The notes: generated by a model not told the origin, from the letters alone. Positions 35,197 to 45,388 are shown, counted from the stretch's first letter. The stretch: DNA of 64,000 bases from Streptomyces sp. NBC_01116 (GCF_041435495.1 NZ_CP108644.1:5565501-5629500); one strand, 5' to 3'. Numbers and translations are program-made.

Positions 35197-36696
35197 CTAC
35201 GGGACCGGGGTCTCCTTCGCCGGGCCACCTGGGCCACCCGGGCCACCCGGGCCCTCCATACCGCCGCGGTGGCCCGTGCCCTGCACCGCCAGCACCACCA
35301 GCCCCACCCCGAGCCAGCAGAGGCCCACGACCTGGGAGGACGTCGTCGCCTCCACGATGACCGCGACCAGCACTCCCGCGCCGACCACCGGCACGAGCAC
35401 ATGCCGCCACCACACCGGCGGCCCCTCCATCCGGCGTACGGCGAACCAGCCGACCACCGACGCGTGCAGCAGGATGAACGCCGTCAGCGCGCCGATGTCC
35501 ACCACGGAGACCAGATGGTCGAGGCCGTCGTCGCGCCGGGCCGCCCACACGGCGGCCACCAGCGTCACGATCGCCGCGCACAGGATCGCCACCCGCGGCA
35601 CGCCCGACGACGGGTCGACCCTCGCGAGGAAGTGCGGCAGGCGACGCTCACGGGCCATCGCGAAGACGAGCCGCCCGGCGGCGGCCTGCCCCGCCAGTGC
35701 GGCGAACGCGGCGCCGATCGCCTTGCTGACCGCCACCAGGTCGTGCAGCCAGGTCCCCACCGAGGCGTCCACCGCGTCGTAGAACGCCGACCCCTGCGCC
35801 GCCGGATCCGCCGCCAGCTCCGCCGAGCTCACCGGCTCCAGCAGCGCCGCCAGATACGACTGCGCCACGAACAGGACACCGGCCAGCACCAGACAGAACA
35901 GCACCGCCCGCGCCACCTTCTGCGAGCCGCCCGTCACCTCCTCGGCGAACGAGGCGATGGCGTCGAAGCCCAGATACGAGAGCACGGCGATCGACACGGC
36001 CCCCAGCACCGCCGTCATGGAGAACCCGGAGTCACCGGTCAGCGGAGTCAGCCAGCCGCGCTGCGCCCCGTCCCGTACGAGGACGACCACGGCCGAGACC
36101 ACGAAGACGAGCAGCACCACGATCTCCATGGCCAGCACCGCGAAGCCGACCCGGGCGGCCGCCCGTACGCCCCACAGGTTGAGCAGGGTGGTCACCAGCA
36201 CCGCGATCGCGGTCCACACCCACCGCGAGACCTCCGGGACCAGGGCGTTCATCGCGATCCCGGAGAAGAGGTAGGCGACGGCCGGGATCAGCAGGTAGTC
36301 GAGCATGGCCATCCACCCGGCGATGAACCCCGGCCCTTCCCCGAGCCCCTTGCGGGCATACGTGAAGACCGAACCGGCGAAGGGGGCGACCCGCACCATC
36401 TGGGCGTAGCTGAAGGCGGTGAACCCCATGACCACCGTGGCCACCACGTAGACGAGCGCGACCGCGCCGTCGGACTTCGCGTCCAGGGTGCCGAACACCC
36501 CGACAGGGGCCATCGGGGCGATGAAGAGGAGCCCGTAGACGACCAGATCCCGGAATCCCAGCGTCCGCCGCAGCTTGCCCGGTCCCGTACTGCTGCCCGC
36601 CCCGCCGCCCGCCCCACTGCCCGAACCGGGCCCTGTCCCGTTGCCCGAACCGCTCTCCGGCACCGACGTCATCGCCCCTCCATCACCATCCGTCAT
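35197..36696 (-). CDS. APC-family amino-acid permease
   Basis: 499-aa integral membrane protein of the amino acid-polyamine-organocation superfamily. After a Gly/Ser-rich N-terminus (about 1-40) come twelve hydrophobic segments, starting RDLVVYGLLFIAPMAPVGVF with the conserved first-helix region, then FTAFSYAQMVRVAPFAGSVF and DAIASFAEEVTGGSQKVARA. The C-terminus has three GGP repeats from a nine-base DNA repeat at about 35221-35250. A second ATG eight codons in (MTSVPES) has a better spaced GGAGG. Substrate is unknown. It is leftward and divergent from ispH. Confidence 0.9.
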   Translation of the reverse strand: MTDGDGGAMTSVPESGSGNGTGPGSGSGAGGGAGSSTGPGKLRRTLGFRDLVVYGLLFIAPMAPVGVFGTLDAKSDGAVALVYVVATVVMGFTAFSYAQMVRVAPFAGSVFTYARKGLGEGPGFIAGWMAMLDYLLIPAVAYLFSGIAMNALVPEVSRWVWTAIAVLVTTLLNLWGVRAAARVGFAVLAMEIVVLLVFVVSAVVVLVRDGAQRGWLTPLTGDSGFSMTAVLGAVSIAVLSYLGFDAIASFAEEVTGGSQKVARAVLFCLVLAGVLFVAQSYLAALLEPVSSAELAADPAAQGSAFYDAVDASVGTWLHDLVAVSKAIGAAFAALAGQAAAGRLVFAMARERRLPHFLARVDPSSGVPRVAILCAAIVTLVAAVWAARRDDGLDHLVSVVDIGALTAFILLHASVVGWFAVRRMEGPPVWWRHVLVPVVGAGVLVAVIVEATTSSQVVGLCWLGVGLVVLAVQGTGHRGGMEGPGGPGGPGGPAKETPVP

Positions 36697-36774
36697 TCCT
36701 CACGAACGCACCGCGACCAGTCTCCCGATCCGGCCGTCCTCGCGCCTGTTCGCCACGGCCTTACGATGGGACGC

Positions 36775-37755
36775 ATGACTGCAACTCCTGCCCGCCGTGT
36801 CCTGCTCGCCGCTCCCCGTGGCTACTGCGCGGGCGTGGACCGTGCCGTGATCGCCGTCGAGAAGGCCCTGGAGCAGTACGGGGCCCCGATCTACGTGCGC
36901 CACGAGATCGTGCACAACAAGTACGTCGTGCAGACCCTGGAGAAGAAGGGTGCGATCTTCGTGGACGTCACCGCGGAGGTGCCCGAGGGCTCCATCGTGA
37001 TGTTCTCCGCGCACGGAGTCGCGCCCACCGTCCACGCGGAGGCCGCCGAGCGCAAGCTCGCCACCATCGACGCGACCTGCCCGCTGGTCACCAAGGTCCA
37101 CAAGGAAGCCGTCCGGTACGCCAAGGAGGACTACGACATCCTCCTGATCGGCCACGAGGGGCACGAGGAGGTCATCGGCACCTCCGGCGAGGCCCCCGAC
37201 CACATCACGCTGGTCGACGGCCCCGAGGACGTCGCGAACGTCACGGTCCGCGACGAGTCGAAGGTCGTCTGGCTCTCCCAGACCACCCTGTCCGTCGACG
37301 AGACGATGGAGACGGTCGACGCCATCAAGGCGAAGTTCCCCAACCTCCTCTCGCCGCCCAGCGACGACATCTGCTACGCCACGCAGAACCGCCAGATCGC
37401 GGTGAAGAAGCTCGCCGAGGACGCCGAACTGGTCATCGTGGTCGGCTCCAAGAACTCCTCGAACTCCATCCGCATGGTCGAGGTCGCCCTGGACGCCGGA
37501 GCCCCCGCCGCCCACCTGGTCGACTTCGCCGACGAGATCGACGAGGCATGGCTGGAGGGCGTGACCACGGTCGGCCTGACCTCCGGCGCCTCCGTCCCGG
37601 ACGTCCTCGTCGACGGCGTCCTGGAATGGCTCCAAGAGCGCGGTTACGCGGACGTGGAGACGGTGAAGACGGCCGACGAGTCGATCACCTTCTCCCTCCC
37701 CAAGGAGCTGCGGCGCGACCTGCGCGCCGAGGCCGCCGCCCTTTCCGCCGAGTAG
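36775..37755 (+). CDS. ispH: 4-hydroxy-3-methylbut-2-enyl diphosphate reductase
   Basis: 326-aa IspH (LytB), the last enzyme of the MEP isoprenoid pathway, converting HMBPP to IPP and DMAPP. The three [4Fe-4S] Cys are in APRGYCAGVDRA, DATCPLVTKVHKEA and SDDICYATQNRQ. The substrate-binding EIVHNKYVV and SAHGVAP are intact, as is GSKNSSNSIRMVEVA. A second in-frame ATG three codons earlier (MGRMTATP) is possible. The frame stays open far upstream, but that part is antisense shadow. Confidence 0.96.
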   Translation: MTATPARRVLLAAPRGYCAGVDRAVIAVEKALEQYGAPIYVRHEIVHNKYVVQTLEKKGAIFVDVTAEVPEGSIVMFSAHGVAPTVHAEAAERKLATIDATCPLVTKVHKEAVRYAKEDYDILLIGHEGHEEVIGTSGEAPDHITLVDGPEDVANVTVRDESKVVWLSQTTLSVDETMETVDAIKAKFPNLLSPPSDDICYATQNRQIAVKKLAEDAELVIVVGSKNSSNSIRMVEVALDAGAPAAHLVDFADEIDEAWLEGVTTVGLTSGASVPDVLVDGVLEWLQERGYADVETVKTADESITFSLPKELRRDLRAEAAALSAE

Positions 37756-37793
37756 CCGGGCACGGGGCCCGGCCTGCCCGTACCGTGGGTTCC

Positions 37794-38549
37794 ATGGAGA
37801 TCTTCGGCGTGGACATCGGCGGATCCGGGATCAAGGGCGCTCCCGTGGACCTGGACCGCGGAGACCTGGCGCGGGAGCGCCACAAAGTGCTGACACCGCA
37901 CCCGGCCACGCCCAAGGGCGTGGCCGACGGTGTGGCCGAGGTCGTCGGCCATTTCGACTGGACGGGTCCCGTCGGCATCACCTTCCCCGGGGTCGTCACG
38001 GACGGCATCACGCGCACCGCGGCCAATGTCGACAAGGGCTGGATCGACACGGACGCCCGCACCCTGCTCAGCGAGCGGATCGGTCAGCCCGTCACCATCC
38101 TGAACGACGCGGACGCGGCAGGGGTCGCGGAGATGACCTTCGGCGCGGGCAAGGGCCGCGCGGGCACGGTCATCATGCTGACCTTCGGAACGGGCATCGG
38201 CAGCGCGGTCTTCACCGACGGCCGGCTCGTCCCCAACACCGAGCTGGGCCACCTGGAACTGCACGGCCACGACGCGGAGAAACACGCCTCCACGAAGGCC
38301 AAGGAGGACGAGGACCTCAGCTGGCAGCACTGGGCGCACCGGGTCCAGAAGTACCTGCTGCACGTGGAGATGCTGTTCTCGCCCGAGCTGTTCATCATCG
38401 GCGGCGGGGTGAGCCGGAAGGCGGAGAAGTTCCTGCCGCTGATCGAGAAGGTCCGGGCCGAGATGGTGCCGGCCCAGCTCCAGAACAACGCGGGCATCGT
38501 GGGAGCGGCGATGGCTGCGGCGGACCAGACGCACGACCGGAGCGGCTGA
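37794..38549 (+). CDS. ppgK: Polyphosphate glucokinase
   Basis: 251-aa ROK-family kinase that phosphorylates glucose with polyphosphate or ATP. The phosphate-binding motif GVDIGGSGIKGAPVD is at the N-terminus, with TFPGVVTDG, LNDADAAGVAEMTFG and TFGTGIGSAVFTDG as expected for PPGK. The ATG lies 38 bp after the ispH stop, so cotranscription with ispH is likely. Confidence 0.95.
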   Translation: MEIFGVDIGGSGIKGAPVDLDRGDLARERHKVLTPHPATPKGVADGVAEVVGHFDWTGPVGITFPGVVTDGITRTAANVDKGWIDTDARTLLSERIGQPVTILNDADAAGVAEMTFGAGKGRAGTVIMLTFGTGIGSAVFTDGRLVPNTELGHLELHGHDAEKHASTKAKEDEDLSWQHWAHRVQKYLLHVEMLFSPELFIIGGGVSRKAEKFLPLIEKVRAEMVPAQLQNNAGIVGAAMAAADQTHDRSG

Positions 38550-38705
38550 GCGGCCGGACGGAACACGGGCCTGCGCCGGCAGGGACACCGGCCGCGGGTA
38601 CCGAAAGCGGCAGCGACGGCGGCGCGGGCACCGGCAGCGACCACGAGGACCGACCGAGAACCGGTCGGAGCCGGCTCAGCGCTGCTCGGAGCCGCCCTTG
38701 GGTGC

Positions 38706-39383
38706 TCAGGGCTGCTGAGGACGGCGGGCGACCGCGCCCGCGCCGCCCGCCCCGGCCCGTACGGGCTTCGAGGCAGCGGCAGCGGAAGGGGCAGCGGACG
38801 AGGCGGCCGCCCGGGGAGCCCGCTCCGGGCCGGCGCCGCGCCCCTGGGCCAGCACGTACCGCCGCCGGGCCCGCATCTGGCGCACCTTGCGCACGGAGGC
38901 GATGAGCCCCGCGATCAGCGTCCCGCCGTACAGCCAGCCGGCGTGCACGGCGAGGGCGGTGACGAGGCCCATGATCTGCCCGCCGAGGCCTTCGGAGCCC
39001 CCGGAGATGGGAAACACCCCGACGGCGAAGGCGATGGGCACGCTGATCGGCGCCGTGACCAGATCGGCGGGCCGGACCCAGAGGGCGGTCAGTGCGCTGA
39101 CGGGCAGGAAGAGCAGCCCGTAGACGAGCTCGGAGCTGTCGAACAGCAGCCGGTCGACGCAGGCGAGCACGAACATCGTGAGGGCGGCGAACAGCCCGGC
39201 CCCGATCCCGGTGAGCCGGGGGTTGGGGAACCGCCGCAGTGCGAGAACCACGGGGGGCACACTGCGCACCCGCACCCGGTACACGGCGGAACTCTCACCG
39301 GCGGGACCGCCCGGCGCGGGCGGGGCGGGCGCGGCCTGCGAGGGCTGCCGGCGCTGCGGGGGACGTGTCCTGTGCTGCTCCAC
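38706..39383 (-). CDS. DUF6542 membrane protein
   Basis: 225-aa protein with a Pro-rich cytoplasmic N-terminus, then three to four hydrophobic segments (LTGIGAGLFAALTMFVLACV, LVYGLLFLPVSALTALWV, APISVPIAFAVGVFPISGG, MGLVTALAVHAGWLYGGTLI) and a basic, Ala-rich C-terminal tail. The membrane region matches the DUF6542 family of actinobacteria. No function is known. It is convergent with ppgK and divergent from ychF. Confidence 0.8.
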   Translation of the reverse strand: MEQHRTRPPQRRQPSQAAPAPPAPGGPAGESSAVYRVRVRSVPPVVLALRRFPNPRLTGIGAGLFAALTMFVLACVDRLLFDSSELVYGLLFLPVSALTALWVRPADLVTAPISVPIAFAVGVFPISGGSEGLGGQIMGLVTALAVHAGWLYGGTLIAGLIASVRKVRQMRARRRYVLAQGRGAGPERAPRAAASSAAPSAAAASKPVRAGAGGAGAVARRPQQP

Positions 39384-39641
39384 CTGTACAACGTAGGTCG
39401 CGGAGGGCGGGGAATCAGGCGTTGGACACGCGCTTTGGCCGACCTTGGCGTTGCGTTCGATGTCACACGGTCAAAAGGCCCACTGTTCGGGCCGGGGGAG
39501 GGGACCGTGAAACCGCACTGTCCGGGCCCGCGGAGCAGCCCCGTAAACTGGAGAATCGGTCCCACTCCGGGACTCGGCTGCCCCGGCCCGAACCGCCGAG
39601 CCGGACCCGGACGCCCCTCCTCACTCCAGGAAGTCGCCAAA

Positions 39642-40730
<1,089 letters not shown>

Positions 40731-40780
40731 CGGGTGACGTAGCTCCACGTCGCTGATCTGGCAAACGTGCAGGTCAGGGA

Positions 40781-40806
40781 GGGTCCGACTCTTCGGAGTC
40801 GGGCCC
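40781..40806 (+). terminator. ychF rho-independent terminator
   Basis: An 11-bp stem (gggtccgactc / gagtcgggccc, one G-T pair) closed by a TTCG tetraloop is followed by ttggttttt, a clear U-tract. It begins 51 bp after the ychF stop. Confidence 0.9.
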
Positions 40807-40817
40807 TTGGTTTTTCC

Positions 40818-40841
40818 CCGTGCTGGGATCGTGCCGGGATG
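40818..40841. repeat. 24-bp direct repeat, copy 1
   Basis: ccgtgctgggat-c-gtgc-c-gggatg recurs at 42107-42130 with two mismatches. It lies just after the ychF terminator, at the left end of the PIN-toxin interval, and its partner is at the right end of that interval. Confidence 0.6.
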
Positions 40842-41002
40842 GGATGAGAAGCCCGTGCTGGGTTTCGGCCCCTGCGCTGCCCAATGCGGGGGCGGGCGGG
40901 GGAGGCTCCGTCTGCACGCCCGCCGCAGCGCGTAGCAAGTCGAAGACATCGCGCCGTGTCACCGGTGTGATCCTTGCTGGGTTGTCCTGGCCGGAGTGCG
41001 TC

Positions 41003-41296
41003 ATGACAACAGCATGGCGCGCCAGCGGTGCCTGCCGAGCCTTCGTGGTGGTCGCGGGGCAGTGCGGGCGAGCCCAGGCGTCGGCGGTCGGCGACCGGAC
41101 AGGAGCCGAAGGACTGCACCGCTCCTTCGATGAACTGCGCACCAGCTGGCTCCGCAACCCGCACCAGATACGCGCGCTGTACGTGCTCATGTTCGCTGCG
41201 GTGCTTCCTGTGCCGTTTCTGCGCGACCGGATGGCCGTCCTCCGTCGTGACCCGCGCCGCAGGATTGAGGGCGGGGCATGGATGACCCGCAGGTGA
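41003..41296 (+). CDS. Possible small hypothetical protein
   Basis: A 97-codon frame (MTTAWRASGACR...) between the ychF terminator and the PIN toxin gene. Its second half, LRTSWLRNPHQIRALYVLMF, reads like protein, but codon bias is weak, no ribosome-binding site is clear and a competing minus-strand frame covers the same bases. I do not recognise a family. The rest of the 40731-41317 stretch holds only the terminator and a direct repeat. Confidence 0.25.
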   Translation: MTTAWRASGACRAFVVVAGQCGRAQASAVGDRTGAEGLHRSFDELRTSWLRNPHQIRALYVLMFAAVLPVPFLRDRMAVLRRDPRRRIEGGAWMTRR

Positions 41297-41317
41297 TCGC
41301 GCACATGCGCGACGCCC

Positions 41318-41725
41318 TCACACGTCCTTGATCTGTACGCGGTCGCCGCACAATTTCGACCAGTCGTCGCGGTCCGAGGTCAGTACCAGGACGGGCGCCG
41401 GGGAGCGGAGCGCCATCGCGGCGACGAGGGCGTCGATGGCGTACTTGTGGCCGTGCAGGCCACCGGCGTCGGCCAGCAACTGCACCGCGTTGAGGCTGTC
41501 CGCCTGGGTGACGTCCTGGACCTGAAGACGGGAGAGAAGCCAGCGCAGCCGGGCGGTGTCCGTTTTCCCGTAGACGGCCTCCACCACCGTCAGGGCTGAC
41601 ACGAGGACGGGCACGCCCACGCGCCGTGCGGCCTCGATCCAGGTGACCATCTGGCGGTCGTTACGCAGCAGCAGCGACAGTGCCTGAGAGTCCAGAACCA
41701 GGGACCTGGCCGCGGGCTCCTTCAT
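41318..41725 (-). CDS. PIN-domain toxin (VapC-like)
   Basis: 135-aa PIN-domain ribonuclease. The acidic metal-binding residues are in place: Asp in SLVLDSQALSLLL, Glu in ALTVVEAVYG, Asp in HKYAIDALVAAMAL and Asp in VLTSDRDDW. The ATG overlaps the stop of the antitoxin gene (ATGA), the usual antitoxin-first order. VapC toxins cleave tRNA or rRNA when the antitoxin is lost. It sits in the interval bounded by the ychF 3'-end repeats, supporting horizontal acquisition. Confidence 0.9.
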   Translation of the reverse strand: MKEPAARSLVLDSQALSLLLRNDRQMVTWIEAARRVGVPVLVSALTVVEAVYGKTDTARLRWLLSRLQVQDVTQADSLNAVQLLADAGGLHGHKYAIDALVAAMALRSPAPVLVLTSDRDDWSKLCGDRVQIKDV

Positions 41726-41997
41726 GCGGCGCTGTCGTTCGACGCATAGGGCGCCGGTGCATCACCGAACAGTTCGCTCTGCGCGGCCTGGACTTCGGCC
41801 TCGCTCAGCGGCTCGTGCTCGGCTTCGTAGGCGGCCACGATCTCGGCGAGGCCGTCCATCGCGAGTTGGTGCCGGACCGCCGCGGTCACGTACGCGGACA
41901 CGCCGCGCTTGCCGGTGCGGGTCCGCAGGGCACCGAGGAGTTCCGAGGGCATCGAGACGGAGATGTTCTCCGTGCCGCCGGGGCGGGGTGACTTCAT
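41722..41997 (-). CDS. Antitoxin of the PIN-domain pair
   Basis: 91-aa protein from the ATG of MKSPRPGGTENISVSMPSEL. The N-terminal part, NISVSMPSELLGALRTRTGK plus RGVSAYVTAAVRHQLAM, fits a ribbon-helix-helix or similar DNA-binding fold. The acidic C-terminus (YEAEHEPLSEAEVQAAQSEL) would wrap the toxin. Ribosome-binding sequence is weak. A further 27 codons are open upstream but include rare-looking codons and are probably not translated. The pair is likely autoregulated from the promoter just upstream, as in other VapBC modules. Confidence 0.85.
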   Translation of the reverse strand: MKSPRPGGTENISVSMPSELLGALRTRTGKRGVSAYVTAAVRHQLAMDGLAEIVAAYEAEHEPLSEAEVQAAQSELFGDAPAPYASNDSAA

Positions 41998-42106
41998 AGG
42001 GGTCAGTCTAGTACAGGATCTATTACATCGGGTGGGGTGCTGCGCGGCCCGTATCCGGCGGCGTAGTCTCGGCGTCATTGGATCTGCTTGTATTTCGTCG
42101 CGGCTC

Positions 42107-42130
42107 CCGTGCTGGGATGGTGCTGGGATG
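42107..42130. repeat. 24-bp direct repeat, copy 2
   Basis: ccgtgctgggat-g-gtgc-t-gggatg; 22 of 24 bases match 40818-40841. The same module, gctcccgt-ctgggatgg, reappears with one mismatch at 45678-45695. In both later copies it lies 50 bp or so before a ychF 3'-end repeat. Confidence 0.6.
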
Positions 42131-42160
42131 CACCTGCATTCCTGTAGGTCACAGCCTTAT

Positions 42161-42184
42161 GGTGGAGTTTTCGCTTCAACGTGT
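42161..42184. repeat. ychF 3'-end repeat, copy 2 (att-like)
   Basis: ggtggagtt-ttcgcttcaacgtgt repeats the last 23 bases of ychF with a single one-base indel/substitution region. It lies between the PIN toxin-antitoxin pair and the large NTPase gene and is followed by a hairpin, as the true ychF end is. Confidence 0.7.
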
Positions 42185-42203
42185 GATCACCCATCGGTAC
42201 GTG

Positions 42204-42231
42204 GACCGACCTGCCAGGTGGCAGGTCGGTC
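42204..42231. terminator. 13-bp inverted repeat after att-like copy 2
   Basis: Arms 42204-42216 (gaccgacctgcca shape) and 42219-42231 pair perfectly. It sits four bases from the stop of the leftward NTPase gene and probably terminates it. Confidence 0.65.
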
Positions 42232-42235
42232 TGCT

Positions 42236-45148
42236 TCACGGGTCCTGCGGATCGCCATGATCCGGCAGCTCCGGGAACTCGTAGAGCATCCGGTCGGCTT
42301 CGCGGATGCCTGCCTCGACCGCCTGGCGCAGGAACCCTTCGGCGCCTCGGCGGTCGCCCGCTCGTAGCCTGAGCTTGCCCAGGCGCAGCAGGCTGCCGAG
42401 GTCGCCGTCCTCCAGTGACATGCGAAGGAGACGCTCGGCGCCCTCGATGTCACCAGCGCCCTCCCGCAGGCGTACCAGTTCTGCCCACGCGCTCGAGTGG
42501 GGGAACCGGCGGGCATCCCATGCGAGCCTCTCCGCATCCGCGCTCTGTCCCGATTTCTCCATGACGCGGACCAGGCCGGTGAGCCCGAACGGCTGCCCCT
42601 CGGAGAGCATGCGCTCGTACAGTCGGCGGGCTCGTTTCAGATCGCCGTCGTCTTCTCGTAGCTCGGCCAGTTTGCACAGCGCCCAGGCATCGCCGGCGTT
42701 CCACGCGCGCCAGAACAGTCCCGCTGCCTCGCCGCGCTTCCCCCGGCCCGCGCGTATCTGACCGAGACCTCTGATGGTGCCCACTTCTCCGCGGAGGACA
42801 GCCAGCTCACAGAAGTGGTCGGCCGTTTCCGAGTCGCCTTTTTCTTCGAACAGCCAGGCGAGCTCCCTGAGGGCATTGACGTCTCCCGCTTGCGTGGCCG
42901 CATAGAAGAAGACCCGGAGTGCGGTGTCCTTCTCCTCCGGGTTCATATAGGTCCAGGCCAGGCCCGTGAAAGCCTCCGTGTTACCCGCCTTGAACGCCAT
43001 GTGGGCGAGGTGGAGCGCGTGCTCCTCGTTGCCGCCCCGAGCGGCCATGTACCGCGCTTGGTACTCGACGGTACGGGCGCCCCCGGTCTTGAGCGCTTCG
43101 GTGTAGAGACGCATCGCTGTCGTCTCTTCACCTCGCTCCCAGGCGATGGATGCCAGGCCTACGAGCGCCGAGGCGCGGTAGTCGCCTTCCGTGACTGCGC
43201 GGTACCAGGCCTCGGCCTCGTCGGCCCGGCCGTCCTGCTCGTACTGCCAGGCCACCGCAGTGCGGGCACTGTTGTCGCCGGCCTCGGCAGCGAGCAGGAA
43301 ATAGGCCAGAGCCTCACGAGCTCCGCGCTCCCTTTGCACGCGTTGCGCGAGGCCGGTGAGGCCCGTGCTGTTTCCCAGGCTCGCAGCGGATTTCGCCAGG
43401 CGTTCTGCCGCTGCGGAGCGGCCGCGATCATGGGCCGAGAGGGCCAGGGCCGACCGGTCTGCCGCCGTCGTCGCATGATGCTCGGCGACCACCCAGAAGG
43501 CGTCCGGAGGGCAGACCGTGCTTCGATTCCGCTTGCTGTGCTGCTCAAGGTAGTCGGCCAGCCTGTAGCGGGTGCCTTGGTTGAGTGGATCGTCCGGCGT
43601 CGGCCGCACGCGAGCCAACGCGCCTCGAGCGCCGCGGCAAGGGGGTGAGAGGTAGGCGATGGCCGCATCGAACCAGTCTTCCTGCAGCGCATCTCGTTGT
43701 GGACCCGTGAGGTATGCCTCTGCCGCCTGCATCAGGAAGGGGCGGGAAAGGGCAAGGCCGTGCCCCAGCCGTCGCGCGTCCATCGCCGCATGGAGGACGG
43801 CACGTGCGGCCGGAGCAGCCAGCTCGTATCGGTCCAACTGGGCCGGACCGCCTGCCAGATACTGCGTGATGTGCCCGTCCTCCGCACGGTTGACTGCTTC
43901 CTTCAGCCGAGGGTCCGCGGGTTCGATGTCCTTCAGCGCGGCCAGCTCTTGTGCAGAGAACGTCTCCGGAACCAGGATCCGGCAGTTCTCCAGGAGGCTC
44001 CGTGACTCCCGCCGTTCGTCAGTGGTGCCGGGCTTGCGCACCAGTTCCGCCCAGTACTCGTGCCAGACCGTGCCGAGGATGAGCACAGGTGCCTTGGTGG
44101 GGTCACCGAGGGCCCTGCGGAGTGCGCCCGCTGTGCGTTCGTCCTGTGCTTCATCGGACGTGATCAGGAACCGATGGATCTCGTTCAGCCATAGCACGGT
44201 GTGCGGCTCGACCGCGTCCAGCGAAACCATGAATGAAGCCGGGGTCGACGGGTGCCAGAGCTTCCATTCCTCTGGCAGGCGCTGGATCGCCTCCCAAGCT
44301 GCACGCGTCTTGCCGGTCGAGGAGTCTCCCAGGAGGACCGCCATGGAGCTGTTTCCCGAGAGGGCGAGGTCGATGGTCGCTTGCAGCTTCTGGTCGTGGC
44401 TGCGTCGGACGTAGGCAGGGAGAGTGGGCAGCCCCTCTCCTCCGTTCACGGGGCGGATCGCCTCATGGACCTCCAGCGAGAAAGGATTGCTGAAGGAGCT
44501 CAGTGGCTGTCCCGGAGGTGCTGGGTGACGCGAGGCGCCTCCCCTGCTTGGTGAGGGCGCCGGCGTACAGCTGCGGAGGGCATCCGCGTCGCAGAATCGT
44601 CGGGCGACGTGTTCGCCGAAGAAGCGGGCGACGATGCGCGGGTATGGGCGCAGCAGATGACTGAGGTGCTCCGCGTCCCATACCTGCTCCAGTACGAGGT
44701 CCGTATGTTGTTTCTGGCTCTCGTGAAGGAGATCGCGGACTTGTGTCCGCGTGACGGAACAGGCCGTGGCGATGACGAGACGCTTCGCTCCGAACGGCCG
44801 CCTGCCCGCCACGAAGGCCGACACGGCCTTCTTCGCGTCGGATTCCAGGAACCGTTCCACCTTCTTGGCCTGGTACGCGTGCCAGGTGCCGTCAGGCCTC
44901 ACGCCGGCGATGTCGATGCCGCCCTGCTCCTGTCCGGGACCGCCGTAACGGAGCGCGCGGACCACGCTCTCCGTCTCGATAACGGTGTCGAGAAGCAGCT
45001 TCTCGAAGTCGTTCCAGTGCTGTGCGTGGAAAGGGAGAACGGTGATCTTCTGGTCGACCACCGGGGGCCACCCCGTGGGCGCGGCTGCCGACCAGCCGTC
45101 GGTGGGCCTGTAGAGGTCTTCCCACTGCCCTGAGTCAGCGCTGGTCAT
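42236..45148 (-). CDS. Mrr-like nuclease - P-loop NTPase - TPR protein (Avs/STAND-like)
   Basis: About 970 aa; AGGGG six bases before the second ATG (MTSADSG) favours that start over the ATG two codons earlier. Numbering from the latter, residues 35-190 resemble a PD-(D/E)xK restriction-endonuclease fold: FEKLLLD with Glu51, GGIDI with Asp81 and AYQAKK with Gln95-x-Lys97. A P-loop NTPase follows (GDSSTGKT at 276-283; VLWLNEIH as Walker B-like). From about residue 570 to the end are helical TPR/Sel1-type repeats (ALAYFLLAAEAGDNSARTAV, EAEAWYRAVTEGDYRASALV). Effector nuclease, switch NTPase and repeat sensor in this order is the plan of antiviral STAND (Avs) proteins. An anti-phage role is inference from architecture and island location. 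Confidence 0.85.
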   Translation of the reverse strand: MTSADSGQWEDLYRPTDGWSAAAPTGWPPVVDQKITVLPFHAQHWNDFEKLLLDTVIETESVVRALRYGGPGQEQGGIDIAGVRPDGTWHAYQAKKVERFLESDAKKAVSAFVAGRRPFGAKRLVIATACSVTRTQVRDLLHESQKQHTDLVLEQVWDAEHLSHLLRPYPRIVARFFGEHVARRFCDADALRSCTPAPSPSRGGASRHPAPPGQPLSSFSNPFSLEVHEAIRPVNGGEGLPTLPAYVRRSHDQKLQATIDLALSGNSSMAVLLGDSSTGKTRAAWEAIQRLPEEWKLWHPSTPASFMVSLDAVEPHTVLWLNEIHRFLITSDEAQDERTAGALRRALGDPTKAPVLILGTVWHEYWAELVRKPGTTDERRESRSLLENCRILVPETFSAQELAALKDIEPADPRLKEAVNRAEDGHITQYLAGGPAQLDRYELAAPAARAVLHAAMDARRLGHGLALSRPFLMQAAEAYLTGPQRDALQEDWFDAAIAYLSPPCRGARGALARVRPTPDDPLNQGTRYRLADYLEQHSKRNRSTVCPPDAFWVVAEHHATTAADRSALALSAHDRGRSAAAERLAKSAASLGNSTGLTGLAQRVQRERGAREALAYFLLAAEAGDNSARTAVAWQYEQDGRADEAEAWYRAVTEGDYRASALVGLASIAWERGEETTAMRLYTEALKTGGARTVEYQARYMAARGGNEEHALHLAHMAFKAGNTEAFTGLAWTYMNPEEKDTALRVFFYAATQAGDVNALRELAWLFEEKGDSETADHFCELAVLRGEVGTIRGLGQIRAGRGKRGEAAGLFWRAWNAGDAWALCKLAELREDDGDLKRARRLYERMLSEGQPFGLTGLVRVMEKSGQSADAERLAWDARRFPHSSAWAELVRLREGAGDIEGAERLLRMSLEDGDLGSLLRLGKLRLRAGDRRGAEGFLRQAVEAGIREADRMLYEFPELPDHGDPQDP

Positions 45149-45199
45149 CTTCATCCCCTGGTCGGCGGCAGACCTCGATCACGGTAGTGGAGTGTCTCG

Positions 45200-45388
45200 A
45201 TGTGGGAGTTCACGTACGAGCCGGGCATCTCGCCTGCGGCGCTGCGTGAGGGCTCTTACCTGCTGTGTTCTCCGGCGAATGCGCGGCGGCTGCTCACGGC
45301 TTACGAGAATGCGCTGGCTCACATCGACGTCTCGGAGCGTGAGCTGATCGATCCGGATGCGGCTGGCCCGGCTGCGGGTGCCGAGTGA
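45200..45388 (+). pseudogene. Truncated YefM/Phd-type antitoxin
   Basis: 62-codon frame. SYLLCSPANARRLLTAYENA corresponds to the C-terminal toxin-binding half of YefM-type antitoxins (YLLxSPANARRL). The preceding residues (MWEFTYEPGISPAALREG) do not match the expected N-terminal DNA-binding region, so the first part of the gene seems lost and replaced. The stop overlaps the toxin GTG (GTGA), preserving the original operon joint. Whether the remnant is expressed is unknown. Confidence 0.65.

Noticed and set aside
33700..37755. A 1351-codon plus-strand open frame
   Set aside because: Only the last 326 codons (IspH) are real. The rest is antisense to xseA and the APC permease and is low-complexity high-GC shadow.
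40774..41304. 176-codon minus-strand frame between ychF and the PIN toxin
   Set aside because: It runs through the ychF terminator hairpin and has no recognisable motif, ribosome-binding site or codon bias.
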